DNA of 64,000 nucleotides from Calliopum simillimum (GCA_951812925.1 OX638370.1:109816897-109880896); one strand, 5' to 3'. Shown: positions 45,867 through 58,994, numbered from the stretch's first letter. The notes: generated by a model from the letters alone, not told the origin. Numbers and translations: made by a program.

Positions 45867-47167
45867 AAGGGTGTTTTTTTTAGAGGTTTGTTTTTCGAAT
45901 AGAGATAAAACAGGCATTTTGTGGTCAAATCTGGCAACTCTAATGTCATTTATGTTCAGTTTGGTTTGCCATTTCATCATGAACAGGTTGACAAAAGAAC
46001 AACGCTTGCAAATCGTGCAAATTTATTTCGAAAATAATGGTTCAGTTCGCGAAGTTTACCGCAAGCTCCGTCCATTTTATGGTCGACATAATCGTCCATC
46101 AGAGCAATTAATTCGGTTAACCATGGATCGTTTTCGCACTACGTTTACTCTATGTGATAATACGCATCCGCAGAGACGTCGAACAGTGCGCACCGAAGAA
46201 ACAATTGCCGCTGTAGAGCAAAATGTTGAAGAGGACCCGAATGAATCGATTCGCCACCGTGCACAGCAATTGGAGCTTTGTCCATCAACTTTATGGAAGA
46301 TTTTGCGCAAAGATCTTGGCTTGCGACCTTACAAGATCCAGCTTGTGTAAGAATTAAAGCCGCGAGACCATGCAATGCGTCGTGATTTTGGTGTATGGGC
46401 CGAAAATGAAATTGATCTCGATGCTGATTTTCATCGCAAAATTTTGTTCAGTGATGAGGCTCATTTTTGGTTGAATGGCTACGTAAACAAGCAAAATTGC
46501 CGCATTTGGAGTGAAGAGAATCCACATGAGACCCTTGAGACGCCATTACATCCACAAAAACTGACTGTTTGGTGTGCTCTATGGGCTGGTGGAGTCATTG
46601 GGCCATACTTCTTCCGAAATAATGCTGGAGAGTCAGTTACCGTTAATGGAGACCGGTATAGAGCCATGATAACCGACTATTTTGTTCCCGAATTGGATGG
46701 CATGAATGTGGATGAGTTGTGGTTTTAACAAGACGGCGCTACATGCCACACAGCGCACGTCACAATCGATTTATTGAAGGAAACATTCGATGAGCGCATA
46801 ATTTCGCGGAATGGACCTGTCAATTGGCCACCAAGATCGTGTGATTTGACACCATTGGATTATTTTCTTTGGGAATATGTGAAGTCGCTCGTCTACGCCA
46901 ACAAACCAGAAACCAGGGACTTGGAAGCCAACATTCGTGGCGTTATTGCCGACATACGGCCCCATATGCTCGAAAAAGTGGTTGAAAATTGGACTTGTAG
47001 AATTGGCTTTACTCGAGCCAGCTGCGGCGGCCACATGCCCGAAATCATATTTAAACATTAATGGCATAAAATTATCCTTCCAATAAAGCCAAATTGATGG
47101 ACATTAAAACGATTTTCTTGTGTTTTATTTCAATTCAAAGTTCTATACCTCTAAAAAAAACACCCTT
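45867..47167 (+). mobile_element. Full-length Tc1/mariner-superfamily element
   Basis: A 1301-bp element with perfect inverted ends AAGGGTGTTTTTTTTAGAGG / CCTCTAAAAAAAACACCCTT and TA on both sides (45865-45866 and 47168-47169). It encodes one transposase reading frame spoiled only by two nonsense codons. The sharp ends and otherwise clean ORF suggest a recent copy. Confidence 0.92.
45979..47061 (+). pseudogene. Mariner-type transposase with two premature stops
   Basis: The frame runs from ATG 45979 to TAA 47059-47061 (about 360 codons) with no frameshift. N-terminal helix-turn-helix: MNRLTKEQRLQIVQIYFENN; linker with RHRAQQLELCPSTLWKILRK. Catalytic triad: LFSDEAHFWLNG (Asp 1), WF*QDGATCHTA (Asp 2) and PRSCDLTPLDYFLWE (Asp 3), with 36 residues between the second and third Asp. 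Two in-frame TAA codons break it, at 46348-46350 and 46726-46728, the latter next to the second catalytic Asp. Both could come from CAA by one C-to-T change. The family within the superfamily is not assigned. Confidence 0.92.
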
Positions 47168-47169
47168 TA

Positions 47170-49285
47170 ATACTATAAAATTTAAAACAAAATAGTTTAA
47201 ATTGTGTTTATACTTTATATGTATAAATAGTGTGGCTAGGATAACTCAAAATCCTGCAGGCTTATTGACTTTTCTGAGGATGCAGTCGGATTTAGCGTCG
47301 AAAAGTACATTAGACTACTTGTATATAAGAAATAAAAAGTTAATTTAATTTTTTTTGGGTGCCTGTGCTATTAGTCATCTGGTGCGATCCTTGCATTTGT
47401 TTTCTAAATAAAAAAGTCATTTGAAATGTCATCCAAGAAAGGTGTGTTTAGAAATTTCATTAACCCGAATGAAAAATTTTCTAGACATTTCGTGGAAGAA
47501 ATTACAGCTAGCCGGATGTAAAAACCTATTAATTTTGACATAGCTATGTTATTTGATAAATATACATTCTTTTTGAGTAAATTAAAGTTAAGATTTGTAT
47601 TCTCGTCGGACATAATTTTAACACAAAACTGACTAATTTTGTTTTTTGCTATTTATCTTTTTTTTTTCTTTGCAGATTTTATTCAGTTAGCGCTACAACA
47701 TTTTGCGTGACTTTGATAATCAGTTGTATTTATATTTTTGAAAGCAACAACAGCATCATCATCATCATCATAGCACTTAGCAATTCAACCTGCTGGTGCT
47801 GCTGCAAAATCAAGCGTCAAAATCGTCATTTTAAAATTTTGCAAATTATCCAAGAAAAACATAAAAATTGTTGTTTTATTTTTGTATTATTTCCTTTAAA
47901 CTTAAACTTGTCTTAACATTGTCTGTCGATTGTCGTTCGTCGTCGTCGTTATCGTTTTCGCCGGTTTCTTAGCCAACAAACGTTGTTGCTGTTGACTCTC
48001 TATATATCGCATCATATCTATAAAATACACTACATAGGTACATACGGGGTTAAGTGTTGTATTTATCGCTTGCTTTGTTTTGTTTGAGTGTGGGGTGTCG
48101 GCGTTCAGACGTCATTTGTTGCTATTTTAGCTTAATACATATTTGTCATCTATTTCATCTATATATTGGCAACAAAAAAAAAAAAAAAAAAAAAAACAAC
48201 AAAGAACGCTTGAATTTTTCATGCTCTCAATAATTGTTAACGCATTTTAAGAACATCATCGAGCATATACTATTGGTTACATCAGTGGAAACATTTTTTT
48301 TTTTCTAAAGTACGACGCGTTCGAGGCATTGAAAACGCTTTTGGATTGTGCAATCTGTTTATTGAATTACTAAGGACAACGTGGGATTTACTTTTTTCTT
48401 TCGTTACTGAAGCAACATGGCGGATTCTTATTATCAGGTATGTTGGCATTTTTATTAACAAATTTTATGAAATAAATAGTCATTTCGGAAAAGATATTAA
48501 GTCCATGACACCTACTTTTCGACTAGAGTGTGGTATTCATGCTCGGCACATACCTACTACACAGTAAAAATTTTAGTTTAATTTAAAATCAAAAAGTATT
48601 TATATAGAACAATGCCAAAAAAAAAGTATTAACTTAAAACTATTTTGGAATAAATTTTATACTTTTCTGGAATAAATTTTCAACTTTTTTGGAAAAAAAT
48701 CGGAATTTAATACCAAAAAAGTTTTAAATCAAAACTAAGAAAAGTAAACTTTAATTTTTTAGTGTGTAGATTTCATCAAAATACCTTGTATAGTTTACGA
48801 GATATAGCTTGTTAAAGTGACGAATCGTTAAATCCTTATTTTTTTGTATGAAATTGAAGGGCACTTTTACTTTAATTGCTAATAACTAGGAACAATGACT
48901 TTGCATTTTTAAGCAGCGATAACTTGATATCCTGTCGTGATAGTAGAAAACCAAGCCCTGATTTAAGAAGGTCCTACACCCCTGTAAACGTCTATAAAAA
49001 TCGAAAATTGAAAACCGTGGTAAAACTGTGCGTGATGTGGGGTATGCAACAAAAGGGCCACAAAGATCCTGCCAATATTCTCTTTTTCATATTTGGGGCC
49101 TCATGTTTACAAATCTGGTGTACATATTTTGCATACTCAAGTCTATTTAGCTCCCGGTCTATCGTATTAGAATTCGACATTTTAAAATTTATTTTCTTCA
49201 AAAATAGGTAGGTTAGGTAAATATACCAAATTTTGTATGTTATGTTTTTAGAAAGAAAGAACTTGGCCTGGGCGAAAGCCATCAC
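47170..49285. other. AT-rich spacer with microsatellites
   Basis: No gene. An ATC-repeat at about 47755-47775, a 20-base A run near 48175-48195 and T tracts are present. Confidence 0.4.
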
Positions 49286-50564
49286 GACTGCGTTCGATAA
49301 AATTGTCCGACACATTTTATCTAATAACTTGTTTTCAAATTACTCAATATAAAAATTTTTTTCGCAGTAGGCTTTGAATTGAATGTACCAAAACTATGGT
49401 TTTCAAATTTTGTCCCTAGTCAGACATATTTTCTTAAAAATCGCAAACGAGCTATAAGTTCGAAAGTCTATAATAAAAATTTTTGAAGACCACCACTCGG
49501 TAGACTACCATTAGAATTGCTCGGAATAACAAAGTTAATGTGAAATTGGTATCAAAAGTTCTGATAAAATTTAAGGAAGACTTGGATGTCTTTCGAAAGC
49601 CAGGTTCCGCGAAAGAAAAAGGCATTCGTGACCAAAACAAAAAGAAGAACTTCGTCACAATTTTAAAGAGAACCCCAACATTTCATGCAGAAAACTGGCA
49701 CAGAAGGTGAAGTGGTCCGAGTTTTTAGTTCGCAAGGCCAAAAATGAGGTTAGTTCGAAGACGTTTAAGGTACAAAAAGTTTTTGACAGAAATGCTATGA
49801 AGAACACGAAAGCATAACAGCACGCCATAAAATTAAAAATTTATTATTTTCCAAAAATTCGAATGCTGCATCATGGACGGCGAAACACATGTTTCAGCCG
49901 ATTTTACGCAGTTCCCAGGCCAAAAACTTTACACTGTAGAATCGCGGGGGAATGTGAACAAAAAGCTTAAGTCAAAAAAACAGTCAAAATTTCCTCGTAA
50001 GTTCTTGGTTTGGCAAGTAATCTGCAGTTGTGGCAAAAGAAGCAATTCTTTTGTAACCACTGGAACAGTAAACTCCGAATTCTATGTTGAGGAATGCTTG
50101 GAAAAAAAACTTAAACCTTTCCTACGAAAGCATGATGTTTTCGCTTTCTTTTGGCCAAACCTAGCATCCTGTCATTATAGTAAATTGGCCTTGGAGGGGT
50201 ACTCAAGAAATAATGTGATTTTGGTGCCTCAAAACTGTCCAGAACTCTGGCCAATTGAAAGAAACTGGGCTTTGGTCAAATAGGAGATAAAGACAATAAA
50301 AAAAGTTGCCAGGGATGCTAAAATTTTTCGAGAAAAGTTGTGTTCAGCAGCTAGAAAGTTATCAAATAATACCATAAAATCCTTAATGGAAGGAGTGTCA
50401 GAAAAGTTACAAAAAAATTTAAAAAAAAAAATATTAAAATTCTAGGTACGTCATAAAAATTGTAATAAAATGGCGGATCTAGAATAAGTCTAACTTTTAA
50501 AATCGGACTACTAGTTCTAGAGATTTTTTGAATTTTGTATCGGACAATTTTATCGAACGCAGTC
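49286..50564 (+). mobile_element. Decayed Tc1/mariner-superfamily element (copy B)
   Basis: Inverted ends GACTGCGTTCGATAAAATTG (49286) and its inverse ending at 50564 (25 bp). Transposase remnants include NPNISCRKLAQKVKWS-like N-terminal sequence, CCIMDGETHVSADF with the first catalytic Asp, KFPRKFLVWQVICSCG, AFFWPNLASCHYS where the second catalytic Asp is replaced by Asn, and NCPELWPIERNWALVK followed by a stop. It is inactive. The right flank CAGTCCTTAT is also seen at the right end of copy A (42067-42935), supporting one family. Confidence 0.8.
49873..50283 (+). pseudogene. Transposase fragment of copy B
   Basis: A 136-codon open piece of the transposase, from MDGETHVSADF to ERNWALVK. The stop at 50281-50283 is followed in frame by related sequence (EIKTIKKVARDAK...), so it is a nonsense mutation rather than the natural end. 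Spacing between the second (now Asn) and third catalytic positions is shorter than in intact relatives, implying a small internal deletion. Confidence 0.75.
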
Positions 50565-50565
50565 C

Positions 50566-52080
50566 TTATTCTACAAATTTCTGGCAGCTTTTTGTCCCTT
50601 TCTATTAGGAAATTAAGACTGAGAGTTAATCAGTCCCGCTTCTTTAACTGATTGTTTTTATTTTTAACCATCTTTGTTAATCTAAGTATAATTTAGTTCG
50701 TTCGACAAATCCATAATAATCTTTTCAATTATTGCGTTCAGAAAGTACAACGTTGCATCAGTAAGCAAGCTTAGGAATCGATTTATAATCATGATATAGA
50801 TATTTTTTGACATTTTCATTTAACAGTATTTTTATGCTACACCATTTGTTCAACTGATTCTAGACCTTTATAGAACTATCTATTGCTTGATTCTTATTCA
50901 TAGCTAAAAAAAAAAGAAACTTTCTCTTTAAAAGCTCTTTAACTACAATATGTTTTAATTTTATATATTTGTTCTTTTCGCAACACATGACTCAGATTTA
51001 TAAAATCCAGAACAATAGATTACTTCACATTTATTGTACCATAGAATATTTTACGACATTTTTGCTTCAGAATATAAAAATTCTTCACATTATAAAAACA
51101 ATTAATACATTTAGCATTAACATTTTTCTTAAGAAACAATAAATGCGAAACTTCTATGGAAATCATTAAGTAAAACATTCCAAAATGACCAATTGTCACA
51201 AAATAACACTTGAAATAATAGAGACCAAATGATTGACAGACAGTTGCAAAAATAATCATGACATGCAATAGATAGATAGACAGCAAAGAAACAACAAAAA
51301 AAAAAAAAAAAACATAAAACAATTTAATGTCAATAACAATGACAATAAATGCAACAAAAAACAACTTCCAATAGCAACAAGTTAAGTCCAAAAACAACAA
51401 ACAATTGAAACGCATGGTAGGAGTGATTGCACGAGTCATGTACGAGTATGTATACGAGTACACTGAAAAAAATTCAAAATTTGCTATTGCTGCTGTCAAT
51501 TGCTAGCAATAGCAATATAGCACGCACTCGCGATGCCACATTGTTATTTATATTGTTCGAAATATGTCACACAAAAGCAAAAAAGTGATATGCGAGAATT
51601 GCGCGTTGTATCCAACTAAAATGGTCTGATGTCATTTACGTGTATGGTTTCTAATGATATCAATTTTTTTTCTTTCTTTTCTTTTTTGAGAAATGCTCAA
51701 GTGGTGAAATAATTTCGCAGAAGCATCAAGAGTCGTACATATGGTATAACACTCTACGTAGTTGTCGAAAAATGGGGTGTAGCATGCAAGTTGTTAGTAC
51801 GTGCTACCAAATGTTATGACATTTATTTAAGAAAATTTATACTGACACATACGCAGAGTGTCATGCTAGCAATGCATATGACTTGAATTCACAAATGAAT
51901 GTCAATACACGTGGTAATATAGTGAGTGATTGATGGTTTTTTCACTGTCTTGACTTTGGGAAAATACAGGCTAACGAAACATAATATTTTCTTTCCCAAT
52001 TGCGAGGCTTTATATCGACAATTACTTGATACTTACGATATACTATAATTTCAAATATACTCGTGCAATTCGGTAATTTA
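50566..52080. other. AT-rich spacer
   Basis: No supported gene. A 159-codon minus-strand frame at 51020-51499 is strongly hydrophobic and T-driven, with no family resemblance. Confidence 0.4.
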
Positions 52081-52389
52081 CCAATTTTTCATGGAGTGAC
52101 TAAGCCCAATCGTTTCATAAGTGTACTCTCAAATATCTTCAACATGTAAAAGGAAGGCACCCGAACCATATCACCCTCTGTGATTGGGTGCCATTTGTCC
52201 TTTTTGGTATATAAAGAATAAAAATGCCACGAAACGAATAAACAACCTCCGTATTCATCCAAAGATGAAATCTGTTTAATTTTGACGTTTTTTACTTTCG
52301 AGAGACAGCAGATCGGTAAGTATTTTAATTGATATAAACTGCAGCTAAAGGAACCTTTTATCTTTCGTGCAACTGAATTAAATTTTGTC

Positions 52390-52870
52390 CATATTACGAA
52401 AAGTGGATGTATTGAAATTGAAAGGGGTGCCATATCATCTGGAGGTGCCACATTTCCCGGACTTATCCTAAAACTGAGACAGTTTTTGTTCACCGATCTC
52501 ACAATTGGATAGAATTCAATCGTTTGCTTTCTTTAGAGAACGTCATATATTTAAGAATTTTTTAAGTGTGTTACTTAATGACATTTTATATTGAAAATTG
52601 ATTTTATTTAATTGAACTTTTAGTCATAAGTATATTTGCGAAGATCGATTTACATATATAGCCGTGTTTTTAATCCGTTCCTTGATTTGTCATAATTATG
52701 TGTTAGAAAAATGCATTGATAGATTTATATGTAAATCGATCTTCGCAAATATATGACTAAAAGTTCAATTAAATAAAATCTGAACGTCATATAGCTAAAA
52801 CTGCTACGAAAGGTACAAGTATTGAAATCGAATGGGGTGCCACATCTCGCGGATTTTATCTACGTTAAAT
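52390..52870. repeat. Hairpin insertion within a GGGGTGCCA repeat
   Basis: Two related phrases, TGTATTGAAATTGAAAGGGGTGCCA (52408, split here) and GTATTGAAATCGAATGGGGTGCCA (52819), flank a hairpin with arms of about 55 bp (52601-52658 and 52726-52779). AACGTCATATA occurs on both sides (52539-52549 and 52783-52793), as a target duplication or repeat remnant. Confidence 0.55.
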
Positions 52871-53189
52871 GAGTTGTGTGTTTGAAAATTATTGCTGTTT
52901 CTAAAATCAAGATCCTGAGCCAGCGAGTTACTTTCCAATATATTTCAATGACTCTTTTGGTGAATTTCCAGTTTGTAGTCTTACAATATATTAAGGAACA
53001 TATTTTAGTTGTAACTAGAAATTTTTCATTTACGGACCAACTTTGAAGTACATACCATGTTAGTAGGTCTAGATAATTAAACGAATAACTTATTTCGTCT
53101 CTTAAACTGACTAAAACTGACTTTAGCTTCCCTCTATTCTATTCAATCTCCACGATCGTGATATTCCTTAAAACGTATCCTTATTTTTA

Positions 53190-53345
53190 AAACAGGCGTC
53201 TGTAAGGGCTTCCTTTAATAGTTCTTGATGACATCTTGGATAGAGCCTTAAACTTTTGCAAATTTGTAATTAGGTGATTTACGTTAGGACTACGTTGTCG
53301 ACATTTGTCTACTATCGTCCAGATATTCAGATATGCAAAATGAAT
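53190..53345 (+). mobile_element. Relic of the RTE element (RT region)
   Basis: Short stretches align with the RTE copy at 31353-34577: GTTCTTGATGA.ATC.T.GA for VLDDIL (53220-53245), a degraded YADD region, and ATCGTCCA.A.ATTCAGATATGCAAA (53314-53338). The copy is heavily decayed with small deletions. Confidence 0.65.
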
Positions 53346-54049
53346 TACAAGTTCCATTTTGGGTTACTATTATATTTTTCGCATTGGGTATACTTTGTGG
53401 TATAAAACTAAAATGCATATAAAAATTTTTAGTTATTCGCAAGAAAAATAAATTAAAAATATCTTCTCTCTATGTGCGATATTCATGAAACTTTTAAAGC
53501 CGTTAATCTAAATTTTAAATCAAATAAACTATGAGTGAAAAATCCAAAAAAAAAGTAAAATTCTTGAGACTTCCGCATACTCGCAGATGCGTTTTGTTGC
53601 AGCAACTAGTTGCAGTTGCAGCTGCCACAAGAACAGATGCAAAAATTGTAAGAAAATTGTTATTATGTTTCAATGAAAACTGGCATTTTCCAGTTCAAAC
53701 AAATATTTATTGAGCTAAAATTTCAAATACGCGCGCGCTGTGCTCCAAATTTAATGCGAATTCGCTGCTGCTAATGAAAAGCAGATGTGCTAGCCATGGA
53801 GTGGAGTATCTGAAGCAAGGTTTTAAATTGAGTCAGTCAGTCAGCAAGTCTGCTAAATATTTATTTATTTTGCTTAAAATTTGTTACCGTTGCATAGAAC
53901 GCACGTAAGCAAATGTAAATTATTAATTTGCTCTATATGCAGTAATTGGAGAATGAAAAATATAACAAATGATATTCAAACTTAATTAAGTATTTATAGC
54001 ACACTGGGGTGTTAAAACAGCGTTGAAATTTAATTGATATATATGCACA
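53346..54049. other. AT-rich spacer
   Basis: No gene or repeat recognised beyond short CAG/TGC-rich runs near 53600-53640. Confidence 0.4.
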
Positions 54050-54496
54050 CTAGTCGACATAATTATTTTGACAAAATTTATTTATGACTAATTGTCTTTT
54101 AAACGAAATAATTCTACAGATTAGTTGAAGTGAAGTCATATCTAGAAAAATAGTTTTTATACAAATACGGCAACACTACACGAGCGAAAAGTTTTTTTTT
54201 TACTTTTTTATTTAGCTCAGCATACTCTAAGTAACCGAATTATACTTGAATCGTTCGAATCACAATTTTTGCTGTAAAACAGTGATTATGCAAAGTTGAT
54301 GTCAAAATACTTATGTCAAAATTTGTTGTCTGCTTGTATTTTTATCAGCACAAAAAGGATACAAACAGTAAACGACAAAATATTTTCTATGCTTATTGCT
54401 GTAAAAACGGTCCTTCATCATTTTCGCACCGTTACTTGACAGTTTTAAGTTCGATGGTCAGAAATAGATTTTGTCAAAATAATTATGCCGACTTGG
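54050..54496. mobile_element. Tc1/mariner-like MITE
   Basis: The ends GTCGACATAATTATTTTGAC (from 54053) and GTCAAAATAATTATGCCGAC (to 54493) are inverted, with similarity continuing for a few bases (AAAATTT / AGATTTT). The element is about 447 bp and has no transposase. The target duplication is unclear. Confidence 0.65.
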
Positions 54497-56440
54497 GTAA
54501 ATCTACTTGTAGACGTATGCTTTGCTGTAGGGAATGTCTAAAACAGCTTATCAGGATGCTGTCATACAGGTAGAATAATAAAAACGCTTTACTTCCATAA
54601 AAACGACAAAAACACGCTTAACCAAAAGATAAGATTTCAACCAAAACCAAAAATCATAAAAACAGCTCAAGTCAAATAAATTTTATTTGATGACAATAAA
54701 TAAATTCCTGCAATACATTTTTGTATAGCTACAGGTAGGGAAAGGAATATGACACTAACAAAAAAAAAATACAAGAAATCACGTTCAACACGCATGACAT
54801 TCACATGAGTAATCCCGCATTAAGAAGGTTTTTCACAAAAAAAAAAAAAAAAAAAAAAAATGAAAAATTTTTACGCGCCCATAGAAAAACTAAATAAAAC
54901 AAAACTTCGTATTAACAATACGTAGATTGCTATTTATGTATACAGAATTGGTAACACAAGTGTTTTCCAGGCATCAATTGATTTATACTTTAACGCATGC
55001 ATAGTAAACAGATAATTTCAGTTCAATACCAAAATGTCAATTTAAAATGCTAAAATTGTTAATTTATGACTCAATATTTGAAACTTCAAAATATCAAATT
55101 GATGAACAAACCTGAATTAGCAACCAATATTTTCTGCTAAGGCGTTCAAAATGAATTCTCTCCAAGACATCTCTATGATACCTATGAAAATTGGTTGAAA
55201 AAAATTTTTGTAATAAACATTTATATGGGCTTTTGGTAAAACAATATAACTTCAGATAAAACAGTTTTTCAGGACTTAAGACATAAATGTATAATTTAAA
55301 TATAATTCTTTTTGTGTAATAGTCATATCGACTGTCCCATAATTCACGCAATATTTTTGAGTTTGCCGCCATTTGTGCGCTTAAGTGTTGTAAACCAAAA
55401 AAAGAAAACAATTTGACAGCTGACAGTTTACGATTGATAAAAAATATTAAGGAGGATATTCAATGCTGCCTCAACGAAATTCAGCGACATTAATGAAAAG
55501 CAGTTCTTTAGCTCTCTTGAAAAGTTGCCAACTTCGTGTTAGGTTGTTTTGTCAAAATGCCTCAATTTATTTTGTTTAATTATGTATACCGGCTACATAA
55601 AAAGGCCCCCCTCGTGTATAACCCAAAAAAGAAAGAAAAGTTGAATGATTCATCATTACAAACATCATTTTGTCGTCATTTTCAATGTCGGTATATTGAA
55701 CCGTCATTATCATCATTATCAATACGTAGCAAATAAGAATGCAGTAAAATATTTAAATAAATAAACTATAAAATTTATAAATAGAATTATGATAAGAATT
55801 TGTTATTTCCAGAATGAAACGCTCAAAGATCAAAGGTGCCATATGTGGTAGTATATATAGAATTAAACACTAAAACAAGTAGAAAAACAATAGCAAAACA
55901 AGTTGAGAATTATAAACAAAACATAGAGACTTTTAAAGATAATTGACCAGCTAATGATGTTGTTAAAATGAAAATGCAGCGGAAATTTATGCAGCAAAGG
56001 AAGAACTTAAAAATATACGTTGATTACAATTTTTATAGTGGTAGGTTAGGGTTCATATTCAGCCCTTTCAGCGCTCATAACCTACCAGTCTTTATTATGA
56101 AATTTCCATAAGACCTTGTGTTTCAAAACGGAAAAATGTTGGATTAAAAATAAATACATCACAAGCTGAAAGAATGAACCTAAAGAGATATCAGTGGAGT
56201 CAATAAAGCTTATTATTCGGAAGTCCTCAAGAACAGCTCCAATTTTGATGATTTTTTTTTTAAATTTGTTTTTTTTATTTATTTAAAATCAGAAATATTT
56301 TGAAGCTGGGACGGAAACTAAAAAAAATTATACAATGTACTAAAATCAAAGTAGTCATTTGAATTATTTCGATATCTTATTTTTTCTAAGAGATATCCGA
56401 ACCTTAAAGTTGTTTAATATTGAGTAAAAATATTTAATTG
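54497..56440. other. AT-rich spacer, no gene seen
   Basis: Includes a 23-base A run near 54838-54860. Short frames only. Confidence 0.4.
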
Positions 56441-56449
56441 ATAAAAAGT

Positions 56450-56803
56450 AGGCGTGGCGCTCTTTCGATTTCGCCCTTTTTTTGCTCACTATAAGGCATT
56501 GATAGTCAGTAGCTGAGTATCAAATTTTATTAAAATATCTTGTATGGTTCGCGAGATATGACCAAATTAAATTTAAATTTAGGGCGGTGCCACACCTTCT
56601 CATGACTATCTGCAAAGTTATAGCCTAGCTCATTCTTCACGCTATGCCAATGTGCATAATTTTCAAAATTTTCACTAAAATCGCTACAGCCGTTCTTGAG
56701 AAAAATATAACTTTAGGTCGTAAAAAGAGAGAAGATATTTTAAAAACCTTACGAGATATAACGATTCTGATGCTAGATTGAGATTCAGCATAGATTTGTC
56801 CTA
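56450..56803. repeat. Diverged GGGCGGTGCCACACC-type repeat
   Basis: GTAGGCGTGGCGCTC (56449) and AGGGCGGTGCCACACCTTCT (56581) recall the degenerate repeats at 10080-10900 and 52390-52870. Noncoding. Confidence 0.45.
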
Positions 56804-57157
56804 CCTTTTTCACTATGTAAGAAATAGAGCACGACTTTGAATTATATACCATTTGAAAGGTATTTGTGTGTAGATGTGCACAAAGTTAAGATTATGTTAA
56901 TATTTTGACTTTGAGCCAGATAAAATTAAATGCAAATTTTTCAATATTAACAACGACAAAATACGTGGTCACACAGAGCTGAAAAGAGGATAAAGCACAA
57001 AGAGAAAGACATTTCACATTTGTCACCAACCAGGGTTAATAAATGAGCTTTTCTATTTTGTACCAAATAGCAAAAAAAGTACTAAAACCTTCCAAAAAGT
57101 ACCAAAATTATTTAATACATTTGTGGTCAAAGTTTGACCATTGGGCGATTCTAGTCA
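56804..57157 (+). repeat. Dispersed repeat, copy 1 (about 350 bp)
   Basis: It matches 61190-61563 in the same orientation over most of its length, with shared blocks CGACTTTGAATTATATACCA, TTGTGTGTAGATGTGCA, TACCAAATAGCAAAAAAAGT and GGGCGATTCTAGT. Not coding. The terminal structure is unclear, so the element type is open. Confidence 0.8.
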
Positions 57158-58435
57158 ATATACATATTGTAACAGCAATACAATTTTTATTTTATTGTTG
57201 TGAAGTACATAATTGCAAATTAAAACATTTAAAAGCGTTTTTTCTCATTTTGGTTTTTTGAATTATGACAGTCTTCCACTAAATTGACTTACACTAAATT
57301 AAACGCCAAATTTTAAGCTTGTGTAGCGAAAGATATTAATTTCTTCAATTAAACAAAAATATTTTCTCAATAAACACAACAGCGACAAATAAGAAAAACT
57401 TGAACTGAACTGTGAAGTTCAAGTTCAAGTGAATAATGTGTGTTGTTGCTATGTCGTCGTGTATTTAAAGAAATTTACAGAAAAAATAAAAGAAAAAAAT
57501 TAAATATATTGCTATAGTTTGTTTAAATTAGTAACGGTTGAATATATCATATCATTAAAATGAACAAACCACAATTTTGTTTGTTGTTTTTTTTTTTTTT
57601 TTGTTTTAAAATTTGTACTTCTGTCATTTTTGTGTTTTATTTGCAAAATGTCGAACGTTTCTTAAGTGGAAAGAAGTGTGGAAACAAGTTTTGGCAAGGC
57701 GGGGAGAGCAAAAACAATAAAAATTCGACACTACCAGAAAAATGTTGCCAATGACCCCGAAAAATAACGTAAAATCAAATGAAATAAAAATGTGTGCAAC
57801 AAAAATAAAAATTAAAAAAAAAAAAAACATCTCGAAAATAAGAACAAATAAAGATTTCAAGAGTTTAGGAACAAAAACTCGTTTCATATTGTGATGATGG
57901 TGTTGGTGCTGGTGGCAAAAAGCTCTACCGATGATGTGTGTTGTAATCAATTAAATATCAGAGTATGTGTGTAGTATTTCATGCTTTTATTAGAAACACT
58001 GCTATTATTTGTTTTGTAAGAATTTTAATTAAATTATTTACAAATTTATATGGCTTTTGTTGCCACATGTGATGGCAAATATTTGCATTTTTGCAAAAAA
58101 AAAAAAAAAAAAAACGAAATAAAATCGAATGCTGATTTAAATTTAATTAGTGATCAGCAAAATTGCCAGATAATTGTCTGTGGCAGTTGGTCAGAGGGAG
58201 GTGCGCCGCCAACAAATATAAATATTGAATTTTAGCAATAATACCTACCTAAAACAACAACAACAGCAATTGATTGCAACCGCATTTACGGCTTATACAC
58301 GAGTATTTTAATATGTTTTGATATACGTATGTACAAATACATATTACTGTCATATGTAAACATAAAAAATTTTATCACTTTTATGGTTGATTAGTTCATG
58401 TTTACACTAAAGAAAAATTTTCTGCTTTGGGTAGC
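57158..58435. other. AT-rich spacer
   Basis: No gene recognised; several A or T homopolymer runs (57587-57603, 57817-57828, 58096-58114). Confidence 0.4.
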
Positions 58436-58815
58436 ACGCAAAGAATATTTTGGAAAAATGTTATTAGGATTTTCTTTAGAACTCTTTGCGTGCTGCCCAA
58501 AACTCCAATCAGATTTCCTCTACGATAAAATTTTCATTACCGGATACTTGAAAAAAGAAACGAAATTTTTCTGATTTTTCGATTACAATGGAAAATACGA
58601 ATATTTTGAAAAAATGCTACTAAAATTTTCTTTAGAACTCTTTGTGCGCTATCCAGAACTCCAATCAGAACTCCTCTTCGATTAAATTACCAAAATTTTT
58701 CCGACTTTTTGATTTAAATGAAAAGTACGAATATTTTGGAAAAATGTTACTAGAATTTTCTTTAGAACTCTTTCGAGTGCTACCCAGTCAGAATTCCTCT
58801 ACGAGGATATTTACA
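58436..58815. repeat. Degenerate tandem repeat, three units of about 130-160 bp
   Basis: The block GAATATTTTG.AAAAATG.TA, then TTTTCTTTAGAACTCTTT, then GTGCT.CCCA..ACTCCAATCAGA.TTCCTCT, recurs from about 58443, 58599 and 58730. Noncoding. Confidence 0.75.
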
Positions 58816-58994
58816 TTATCGGATACGTTGGCTGCTCGATATATTTCTGGCCTAGGCAACACTAAGTGTTGCCAGGTGCAATCTGACATTTCTATTGGAA
58901 AGTTTGATATTTTTTAGCATAAACGTACTCAGAACGTTTTGACGTACGACCATCAATTGTGTTGTTTACAGTGACTTGAAAATTTGGCAAAAAA

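Noticed and set aside
51020..51499. 159-codon minus-strand hydrophobic frame
   Set aside because: Runs of Phe and Val come from T/A homopolymers; no domain, no conserved pattern and no gene context.
52089..52502. 137-codon minus-strand frame
   Set aside because: It overlaps diverged repeat sequence shared with 52800-52870 and has no recognisable protein.
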